From the NCBI GenBank assembly GCA_031404355.1, contig JANNHK010000046.1, forward strand, positions 1 through 21,777: a stretch of DNA of 21,777 bases, read 5' to 3'. Origin of the DNA: JANNHK01 sp031404355. Lineage in GTDB: Bacteria; Actinomycetota; Acidimicrobiia; IMCC26256; PALSA-610. The notes under the pieces are model-generated. The model was not told where the DNA came from and searched no databases. It saw only the letters and a program-made list of their open reading frames with translations. Both the position numbers and the translations under genes were made by a program. Shown in pieces: positions 15,146 to 21,139 of this stretch; position 1 is the first letter of the stretch; every line of letters begins with the position of its first letter.

Positions 15146-16326
15146 CGCGTGAAGGCCGGGAGCGTCTCCCACCCGCGCACGGTCGAGGTCGGCGACAGCT
15201 TGGCGTTGTCGTAGTCGACATCCCACTCCGGGAATCGTTTCAGCACTTCTTCGAGGGCGATGCGGCCCTCGAGGCGGGCGAGCGCGGCGCCGAGGCAGAA
15301 GTGGATCCCGAACCCGAACGTGAGGTGCGAGCCGATGCTGCGATGGATGTCGAACGTCTCGCCGTTCGGGTAGCGCCGCTCGTCGCGGTTCGCGGCCCCG
15401 AGCAGGAACAGCATGACGCTGCCTGCGGGCACGGTCCGGCCGTAGAGCTCGACATCACGTGCGACGTAACGCGCCATCTGCGGCGCGGGTGGCTCGAACC
15501 GGAGCAACTCTTCGATCGCGTTCGGGATGAGCGACGAGTCTTCGACGAGTTGGCGGCGCTGGTCGGGGTGCTCCGCGAGCACCTTGCCCGCCCACCCGAT
15601 GAGACGGGTCGTGGTCTCGTTGCCGGCGCCGGCGACGACGGTCACGTAGATCAGGACCTCGTCGCGTGTGAGGCGGCGCGTGACTCCGTTCTCGTCCTCG
15701 AACTCCGCATTCAGGAGTTCGGTCATCAAATCGTCGGACGGATGCTTCGCACGCCAGTCGATGTAGTCGCCGAACATGTCGCCGCTGAGGGCTTCGTTCG
15801 GCGACGAGGTCATGGGCTTCCCCGCCTCGGTCCGCAGCGTTGCGTCGACTTGGTCGCGAATCGATTCCTGATCCTCTTCGGGTATGCCGAGCAGCATGCC
15901 GATGACGCGCATCGGCATCTGCGCGCCGAGGTCGGCCACGAAGTCGAACTTCCCCGAGCCGATAATCGGGTCGAGACTCGCGGCGCAGAACTCACGGATC
16001 TGCGGTTCCAGCGCGTGCATCTTCTTGGGTGTGAAGACTCGCGACAGTAAGCCACGATGCAGGGTGTGTACGGGCGGGTCTTCGAAGATGAGCACGCCCG
16101 ACGGCATCTCGATACCGGCCTTGATCAGTTCGAGGATGCCGCCCTTCCCGGAGATGAACGTCTTGTGGTCGACGATGCCGCGCTCGACGTCTTCGTAGCG
16201 GCTGAGCGCGAAGAAGTCGTACTGCTCGTTGTAGTAGAGCGGTTGCTCCTCGCGGAGTTGGCGGAATACCGGGTACGGGTCGGCATTGATCTCGACGTCG
16301 TAGGGGTCATACGTGACCACGCTCAC
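15142..16326 (-). CDS. Cytochrome P450 (394 aa)
   Basis: The third P450 of the window. It has the N-terminal proximal motif INADPYPVFRQLREEQPLYY, the I-helix AGAGNETTTR (232-241), the ExxR pair Glu273/Arg276 (EELLR), and the haem loop FGFGIHFCLGAALAR with thiolate Cys344. GTG at 16326 overlaps the stop of the molybdenum-hydroxylase gene as GTGA, the same arrangement as elsewhere in this window. An in-frame GTG six bases later (16320) has a better-placed AGAGG and is the alternative, two residues shorter. The stop overlaps the TetR start as ATGA. Its position directly after a molybdenum hydroxylase suggests two successive oxygen-insertion chemistries on one substrate, using O2 and water respectively; this is inference. 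Confidence 0.95.
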   Translation of the reverse strand: MSVVTYDPYDVEINADPYPVFRQLREEQPLYYNEQYDFFALSRYEDVERGIVDHKTFISGKGGILELIKAGIEMPSGVLIFEDPPVHTLHRGLLSRVFTPKKMHALEPQIREFCAASLDPIIGSGKFDFVADLGAQMPMRVIGMLLGIPEEDQESIRDQVDATLRTEAGKPMTSSPNEALSGDMFGDYIDWRAKHPSDDLMTELLNAEFEDENGVTRRLTRDEVLIYVTVVAGAGNETTTRLIGWAGKVLAEHPDQRRQLVEDSSLIPNAIEELLRFEPPAPQMARYVARDVELYGRTVPAGSVMLFLLGAANRDERRYPNGETFDIHRSIGSHLTFGFGIHFCLGAALARLEGRIALEEVLKRFPEWDVDYDNAKLSPTSTVRGWETLPAFTR

Positions 16327-18635
16327 CTCTTTGCCTCGAGGAGTGTGAAGATCTGACTCGGGCTCAACGGCAGGCGAGTCACAGTGACACCGAACGGCGA
16401 GAGCGCGTCGGCCACGGCGTTGACGACCGCGGGCGGCGCGCCGATCGCGCCACCCTCCCCCACGCCCTTGTACCCGCCGGGTCCACCACTCGGCGTTTCG
16501 ACGTGCCCGAACTCGATGGACGGAACTTCGGCCGCGCTCGGAACCAGATAGTCCATGAACGAGGTCGACAACGGATTGCCCTGCCCGTCGTACACGAGGT
16601 GCTCGAACAACACGCCCGCCATCCCCTGCACCGCGCCGCCCGCGATCTGGCCCTCGACAACGTCGGGGTTGACCATCGGGCCGCAGTCTTCGCTCACGAT
16701 GTAGCGCAGCAACGTGACGCCGCCCGTGGCCACGTCGACTTCGCACGTACACACGTGCGACGCGTTCACCCAGACGATCCCCGTGTCGGCGGAGTAACGC
16801 GCGGTGGCTTCGAGACCGGCTTGGATGCCGGGCGGCAAGGGTTCGAAGTACGCGGCGGCGGCGATCTCCGCGAACGAGAGGCCGATCGTCGGAGTGCCGC
16901 GGACCGACGCCCGACTGTCGCCCAGTTCGATGTCGTCGACCGCGGCTTCCAATTTGTGCGCCGCGATGGCCGCGATGCGTTCGCGCAGGATCTTCGCCGT
17001 CTCGCGCACCGCGCCCGCCGTCATCGACCCGCTGCGACTTCCCGCGACCCCCGCGCCGAAGCCGGTGACCGCGGTGTCGCCCTGGATGGTGTTCACGTCT
17101 TCGATCTTCACGCCGAGCGCGTCGGCCGTGAGCTGCACCACCGTGGTTTCGAGGCTGTTGCCCGAGGAACCGCCCGCGACGTAGACGTTGACCGTGCCCG
17201 ACGGTTCGATACGGATCGTCGCGGCCTCGGTGCCGAAGGCGCCCATGCCCGGGGTCGACGGTTCGACATAGTTGCTCACGCCGACACCCAAGTAGCGGCC
17301 GGCGACACGAGCCTGCTCTTGCTCGACGCGGAACGCGTCGTAGTCGAGCATCGAGAGTGCCTGCTCAAACGTCTCCATCGGCGAGATGCTGTCGTACGGC
17401 ATGCCGTTGGGATTCGCGTACGGCAACTCGTCGCGCGTGAGGAGGTTGCGGCGGCGCAGTTCGACAGGGTCGATGTTCATCTGGCGCGCCGCGATATCGA
17501 GCAGGACCTCACGGGCGAGGGTCTCGAACTGCCACGGCCCGCGGTACGCGGTGCGGCCGACGGTGTTGGTGTAGACGCACTTGGTCGCGAAGCCCGCGCG
17601 CGGCACCCGGTAGGGCCCCGGGAAGAACATGCCGACCGCGGCCGCGGTCCCGACCGGCCACGGGGAGGGGTACGCGCCGCAGTTGGAGACGAAGTCGATG
17701 TGCGCGGCCTCGATTGTCCCGTCGGCGGCGAACGCCATCTGTACTTCTGCGTGCTCGTGGCGCGACTGGCCCGCCGCGAGCAGGTTCTCGCGGCGGTCCT
17801 CGACCCACTTCAGGGGCACGCCGACCAGCGGGCCGGCGAGCATCAGGCACATCTCCTCGCGCTGCACGATCACCTTCTGCCCGAACCCGCCACCGGTGTC
17901 GCGGGCGATGACACGCACCCGATGCTCGGGGATCCCAAGCAAGCGAGAGCAGAAGAGCCGCACTTCGTGCGGTGACTGGGTCGCGGCGTACATCGTGAGA
18001 TCGCCCGTGACGCGCGAGAAGTCGACGAGAAGCGCGCGCCCTTCCATCGGCGCGGGCACGTATGACTGTTGGTAGATCGTCTCGCGCACGACGTGCGCGG
18101 CCGACCCAAAGACGTCTTCGAGCGCCGAGGCGGGCAGCCCGTTGATCTCGCCGATCACGTTGGAGCCGTGGCTCGCGTGCACCAGCACGTCGGCGTGCTC
18201 GGCCTGGGTGTAGTCGACGACGGCCGGGAGCGGTTCGTAGTCGACGTCGACGAGCTCAGCCGCGTCGACTGCGACCGTGCGACTCACGGCCACGACCAGA
18301 GCAACCGGGTCACCGACGAAGCGAACCTCGTCGTCGGCAAGCGGCGGGCGCGGCGTTTCAGGGCTGTCTTTGCCGTTGATGGTGTGCCATTGCTCTTTGA
18401 CGCCGGGGTTCAGGTCGGCGGCGGTGAACACGGCGTGCACGCCGGGCATCGCGAGCGCGGCCGTCGTGTCGACGCCGCGGATCGTCGCACGCGCGAACGA
18501 GCTGCGGACGAAGTACGCGTGCAGCATCCCCGGCAGCACGATGTCGTCGACGAAGACGCCGTGCCCGGTGAGCAACCGCGCGTCCTCGCGGCGATGGACG
18601 CGCGTCCCTGCGTAACGAGCTGCGATCGGGTTCAC
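16323..18635 (-). CDS. Xanthine dehydrogenase-family molybdopterin-binding subunit, solo large subunit (770 aa)
   Basis: The Mo-cofactor catalytic subunit of the xanthine oxidase family, which hydroxylates substrates with water-derived oxygen. The a/b-hammerhead domain opens the protein (VHRREDARLLTGHGVFVDD). The Mo-binding domain follows, with DTGGGFGQKV, AYRGPW at 363-368, and the catalytic glutamate in VGEGGAIGAP (Glu727). The AYRGPW loop differs from the AYxCSFR of form I CO dehydrogenase and the AYRGAGR of form II, so CO oxidation is unlikely. Partner subunits, the 2Fe-2S small protein and FAD medium protein, are not encoded anywhere in the window, although the operon is fully contained here. 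The start is GTG at 18635, overlapping the SDR stop as GTGA. Partners in trans, or a direct partnership with another redox protein, are both possible. Confidence 0.93.
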   Translation of the reverse strand: MNPIAARYAGTRVHRREDARLLTGHGVFVDDIVLPGMLHAYFVRSSFARATIRGVDTTAALAMPGVHAVFTAADLNPGVKEQWHTINGKDSPETPRPPLADDEVRFVGDPVALVVAVSRTVAVDAAELVDVDYEPLPAVVDYTQAEHADVLVHASHGSNVIGEINGLPASALEDVFGSAAHVVRETIYQQSYVPAPMEGRALLVDFSRVTGDLTMYAATQSPHEVRLFCSRLLGIPEHRVRVIARDTGGGFGQKVIVQREEMCLMLAGPLVGVPLKWVEDRRENLLAAGQSRHEHAEVQMAFAADGTIEAAHIDFVSNCGAYPSPWPVGTAAAVGMFFPGPYRVPRAGFATKCVYTNTVGRTAYRGPWQFETLAREVLLDIAARQMNIDPVELRRRNLLTRDELPYANPNGMPYDSISPMETFEQALSMLDYDAFRVEQEQARVAGRYLGVGVSNYVEPSTPGMGAFGTEAATIRIEPSGTVNVYVAGGSSGNSLETTVVQLTADALGVKIEDVNTIQGDTAVTGFGAGVAGSRSGSMTAGAVRETAKILRERIAAIAAHKLEAAVDDIELGDSRASVRGTPTIGLSFAEIAAAAYFEPLPPGIQAGLEATARYSADTGIVWVNASHVCTCEVDVATGGVTLLRYIVSEDCGPMVNPDVVEGQIAGGAVQGMAGVLFEHLVYDGQGNPLSTSFMDYLVPSAAEVPSIEFGHVETPSGGPGGYKGVGEGGAIGAPPAVVNAVADALSPFGVTVTRLPLSPSQIFTLLEAKR

Positions 18636-19369
18636 GCGAGCTTTGCGGCCCACCCGCCGTCGACCGGGATGATCGCGCCGCTGACGTACGACGCGCGGTC
18701 GGAAGCGAGGAAGGCCGCGACTTCGGCGACTTCCTCGGGCTGCCCGCCGCGACCAAGCGCTGCCTTCTCGAGCATCCCCGGAATGTTCTCGCCCCCGGCG
18801 CTCATCGCGGTGTAGATGAAGCCCGGGCAGAGGCAGTTGGCGCGAATGCCTGCGCTTCCGTATTCGACGGCGGCCGACTTGGTGAAGCTGACCACACCCG
18901 CTTTCGCGGCCGAGTAGACGCTCGTGAACGGCGACGCGCCGAGTCCACCGAGCGACGACCAGTTGACGATCGATCCACCGCGGCCCTGGTCGAGCATGAC
19001 CTTGATGGCGTGCTTGATGCCGAGGAACACCCCGCGCAGGTCGACCTCGATCAACCGGTCGTAGTGCTCCATCGTGACGTCGGCGATCATCGCCGCGTCG
19101 GCGATGCCGGCCACGTTGCACACCACGTCGAGCCGCCCGAACGCGTCGAGCGCGCTCTGCATCATCGCCTCGACATCGGATTCGACGGTCGTGTTGCCGT
19201 TGAACGGCACCACGTTCTCACCCAGCTCGGCGGCGGTGTCCTTCTCGGCCCCGCTGATGTCGGCGGCGACGACCTGTGCGCCCTCCCGGACGAACACCTG
19301 CGCCGAGGCCTTGCCCATCCCCGACCCGGCACCCGTGATGACGGCTACTTTCCCGTCCAGATAACCCAT
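18632..19369 (-). CDS. SDR-family oxidoreductase (245 aa)
   Basis: The first gene of the third operon. It is a classical SDR with TGAGSGMG at 12-19, ADIS after beta-2 (37-40) suggesting NAD(H) use, and catalytic Ser139, Tyr152 and Lys156. Two positions differ from consensus: NNAG is NVAG (85-88), and the tetrad Asn is replaced by Asp110 (EVDLRGVF). This substitution occurs in some active SDRs, so I do not call it dead. ATG at 19369 gives the family N-terminus MGYLDGKVAVITG and is preceded by AAGGTGGG; the frame continues upstream into the divergent promoter region, which is not credible coding. The gene overlaps the molybdenum-hydroxylase start by 4 nt. It probably oxidises an alcohol, but the substrate is unknown. 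Confidence 0.93.
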   Translation of the reverse strand: MGYLDGKVAVITGAGSGMGKASAQVFVREGAQVVAADISGAEKDTAAELGENVVPFNGNTTVESDVEAMMQSALDAFGRLDVVCNVAGIADAAMIADVTMEHYDRLIEVDLRGVFLGIKHAIKVMLDQGRGGSIVNWSSLGGLGASPFTSVYSAAKAGVVSFTKSAAVEYGSAGIRANCLCPGFIYTAMSAGGENIPGMLEKAALGRGGQPEEVAEVAAFLASDRASYVSGAIIPVDGGWAAKLA

Positions 19370-19398
19370 CTCGATCCCACCTTCTGGCCCACCCGATT

Positions 19399-19420
19399 TC
19401 GTGTCAGGACACGATGACAC
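19399..19420. promoter_or_regulatory. Putative operator in the divergent SDR/SDR promoter
   Basis: TCGTGTC-AG-GACACGA (19399-19414) is a perfect 7-bp inverted repeat with a 2-bp centre. GTGTCA (19401-19406) and TGACAC (19415-19420) make a second, nested inverted pair. GTGTCA is also the right half of both operator-like sites at 5821-5911. The site lies between two divergent genes and overlaps the rightward -35 candidate, as a TetR operator would. Confidence 0.55.
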
Positions 19421-19429
19421 CAATATCGT
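19401..19429 (+). promoter_or_regulatory. Candidate promoter for the rightward SDR
   Basis: GTGTCA (19401-19406, 4 of 6 to TTGACA) and TATCGT (19424-19429, 4 of 6 to TATAAT) are separated by exactly 17 bp. Transcription would start near 19436, leaving a short leader before AAAGGAG at 19449-19455. The -35 box lies inside the palindrome, so binding there would repress. Confidence 0.4.
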
Positions 19430-19461
19430 GGGGCAGGCAAGCCCGCACAAAGGAGCCCGCG

Positions 19462-20289
19462 ATGTCGCTGTTCGATGCATTCCGGTACGACGGCAAACGA
19501 GTCCTCGTCGTCGGCGGCGCCACGGGCATGGGTGCCTCGGTCGCCGAGGTCGTCCAAGACGCGGGGGCCGAGGTCGTCGTCATGGACCGCGCTCCCGTCA
19601 CGCTCGCGGGGGCGAAGGCGATCTCGCTCGACCTCTCGGAGCGGGCGTCGATCGACGCCGCGCTCGACGAGTGCGGCGGACCGGTCCACGCGTTGTTCTC
19701 GTGCGCGGGTGTCGCCGACGGCACACCCGGGATCGAGCGCATCAACTTCATCGGGCACCGCTACATGATCAACAACATGGTCGACAAAGGAATGCTCCCG
19801 CGCGGTTCGGCGATCGGCATGATCTCCTCCGCCGCCGGGCTCGGCTGGCAGAACAACATGACGCGCCTCAACGAGTTCCTCGCCATCACCGACTGGGACG
19901 ACGCCGTGGCGTGGACGGTCGCCAACGGCAAGGCCGACTACATGTGGAGCAAGTTGGCGATCAACGCGTACGTGGCGCGCGAGGCCGTCAGCTTCCTGAA
20001 GCGCGGCATCCGCATCAACGCGATCTTGCCGGGTCCGACCGACACGCCGCTCGCGCAGGCCAACGCAGAAACCTGGCTCGGCTTCGCGACCGACTACCGC
20101 GCCGAGACGCGCATCGAACCGTCGACGGCGCTCGAGCAGGCCTACCCGCTCGTGTTCCTGTGCAGCGACGCCGCGTCGTACGTCAACGGCGTCACGGTCA
20201 TCACCGACGCCGGCTACACCAGCTCGGGGATCACCGAGTCGTTCCCGGCCGCGGCACCGGTCATCGGCTTCCTGAACAGCGAGTTCTGA
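19462..20289 (+). CDS. SDR-family oxidoreductase, 3-alpha-hydroxysteroid-dehydrogenase-like (275 aa)
   Basis: An atypical SDR. The cofactor motif is GGATGMG (18-24), followed by an acidic stretch (VVMDR). The catalytic residues are Ser123 (MISSAAG), Tyr160 and Lys164 (YMWSK). The Ser-to-Tyr distance is 37 residues instead of the usual 13, owing to an inserted segment (WQNNMTRLNEFLAITDW and following). A long insertion at this place is also found in Comamonas-type 3-alpha-hydroxysteroid dehydrogenase, which this protein resembles; the resemblance is from memory, not a search. The C-terminus has ITDAGYTSSGI followed by a 20-residue tail. ATG at 19462 is chosen over an earlier in-frame ATG at 19414 because AAAGGAG sits 6 nt before it and the earlier start lies in the operator. 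It is monocistronic; the next gene is convergent, 6 nt away. Confidence 0.92.
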   Translation: MSLFDAFRYDGKRVLVVGGATGMGASVAEVVQDAGAEVVVMDRAPVTLAGAKAISLDLSERASIDAALDECGGPVHALFSCAGVADGTPGIERINFIGHRYMINNMVDKGMLPRGSAIGMISSAAGLGWQNNMTRLNEFLAITDWDDAVAWTVANGKADYMWSKLAINAYVAREAVSFLKRGIRINAILPGPTDTPLAQANAETWLGFATDYRAETRIEPSTALEQAYPLVFLCSDAASYVNGVTVITDAGYTSSGITESFPAAAPVIGFLNSEF

Positions 20290-20295
20290 GCGGGG

Positions 20296-20733
20296 CTAAG
20301 CGACCTCGCGCCGATTCGACCAGCACCCGCGCAGCAGGTCGAGCACGACCCCGACGCCGCCGCGCAGAACCTGGGGCGGATCGTTCTCCTGACGCAGCAC
20401 CGTGACGTCGGTTCCGTGGTCGCCGGTGAGCACGCAGGTGTGGTGCATGCGTCGCCGTTGCGGATGCAACGACGCGCGCGTGTCGATCGAGCCGTCGTCG
20501 TTGAGCGGCGCCGTCCATCCCCCACTCTCGAGGACGATCGCCACGCAATTGTCAGGTGGCACCAGCTGCCGCGGTATTTCTCGCGCCACTCCCGACCAGA
20601 ACGGCAACAGCACGAAGTCGTTGTCGCCCCGCAACCGAACGCCGAAGAGCCGAGCCGGGTCGCAACCCAGCGGCAGCGCCAGCACCCGATCGTCGATTGC
20701 CCGCGCGAGTTCGTCAATGATTTGATCGTTCAC
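20296..20733 (-). CDS. Uncharacterised protein (145 aa)
   Basis: I do not recognise this family. GTG at 20733 is well supported by GGGAGGT 4 nt upstream, better than any other start in the frame. The protein is soluble with no signal peptide or membrane segment. It contains LALPLGCDPARLFGVRLRG (18-36), DFVLLPFWSGV, NCVAIVLESGGW, and a basic stretch HPQRRRMHHTCVLTGDHGTD followed by VLRQENDP. The C-terminus has RGGVGVVLDLLRGCW. The pattern of short strands and GD/HG turns suggests a small beta-rich fold. It ends 6 nt from the convergent SDR and is transcribed divergently from the broken nitroreductase gene. Codon use is like its neighbours, so it is probably a real gene. Confidence 0.75.
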   Translation of the reverse strand: MNDQIIDELARAIDDRVLALPLGCDPARLFGVRLRGDNDFVLLPFWSGVAREIPRQLVPPDNCVAIVLESGGWTAPLNDDGSIDTRASLHPQRRRMHHTCVLTGDHGTDVTVLRQENDPPQVLRGGVGVVLDLLRGCWSNRREVA

Positions 20734-20875
20734 CGCTACCTCCCGTGTACGTCACCGATATGAGGAGGGCGATGTGCATCGCCGCATCGGGCCCGGGAGA
20801 TCGAGCGCGTCACCGGCGAACGTATCCGAACGAAACGCCAATGCCAAGGGGCACGTGCTCCCCTAACGTGGCGGC
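20734..20875. other. Divergent intergenic region
   Basis: This 142-bp stretch holds the Shine-Dalgarno of the leftward gene, an inverted repeat GCGAT-GTGC-ATCGC (20769-20782), and a possible -10 for the rightward gene (TAACGT, 20864-20869). That -10 is only 6 nt before the ATG, which would make a leaderless message. I see no convincing -35 for either direction. Confidence 0.45.
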
Positions 20876-21082
20876 ATGCCACTAGACGGTCGGTACGTGC
20901 CGAGCGCGTGGAACTGGGTGCGCGAGCAGGTCGAGACGTACGACCGCACGGGCGGGCGCGAGGCCAACACGTTGCGCGACACCGGGAAGCCGGTGATCAT
21001 CGTCACGACCAGAGGCAACAAGTCCGGAAAAATCCGGAAGCTCGCGCTCATGCGCGTCGAGCACGAAGGCGAGTACGCGTAG
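20876..21082 (+). pseudogene. Truncated deazaflavin (F420)-dependent nitroreductase, Ddn-type
   Basis: The 68 codons match the N-terminal half of the nitroreductase/deazaflavin-dependent oxidoreductase family. Key segments are WVREQVETYDRTGG, NTLRDTGKPVIIVTTRG and KSGKIRKLALMRVEHEGEYA. Family proteins have about 140-150 residues and continue after GEYA with a VASxGGAxxxP segment. Here a TAG follows GEYA at once, and none of the family's next segment is visible in any frame. The sequence after the break is much lower in GC. The missing half includes much of the F420-binding split-barrel, so the product is probably inactive. The break fits replacement by, or insertion of, the DUF222 unit that starts 57 bp further on; the 3' half might lie beyond the window. 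Confidence 0.8.
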
Positions 21083-21097
21083 CCAAGAACCTACGAA

Positions 21098-21118
21098 AAC
21101 CCTTGCAGAATCAGGGTT
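21098..21118. repeat. Short inverted repeat upstream of the DUF222 gene
   Basis: AACCCT (21098-21103) and AGGGTT (21113-21118) are perfect inverted copies with a 9-bp centre. They overlap the -35 to -10 spacer of the DUF222 promoter, so the repeat could be an operator. It could also belong to the edge of a mobile unit. Confidence 0.4.
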
Positions 21119-21132
21119 GATTGCTCTATAAT
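21103..21132 (+). promoter_or_regulatory. Promoter of the DUF222 gene, probably leaderless
   Basis: A perfect TATAAT lies at 21127-21132, with TTGCAG (3 of 6 to TTGACA) 18 bp upstream at 21103-21108. The ATG begins 8 nt after the -10, at the expected transcription start, and there is no Shine-Dalgarno, so translation would begin at the 5' end of the message. Confidence 0.65.
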
Positions 21133-21139
21133 CGAACAT

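Noticed and set aside
16503..17975. 490-codon + frame opposite the molybdenum-hydroxylase gene
   Set aside because: Antisense frame with biased composition; the minus strand encodes the full Mo-binding domain.
16323..18635. CO dehydrogenase large subunit (CoxL)
   Set aside because: The active-site loop is AYRGPW, not the form I or form II signature, and CoxM/CoxS are absent.
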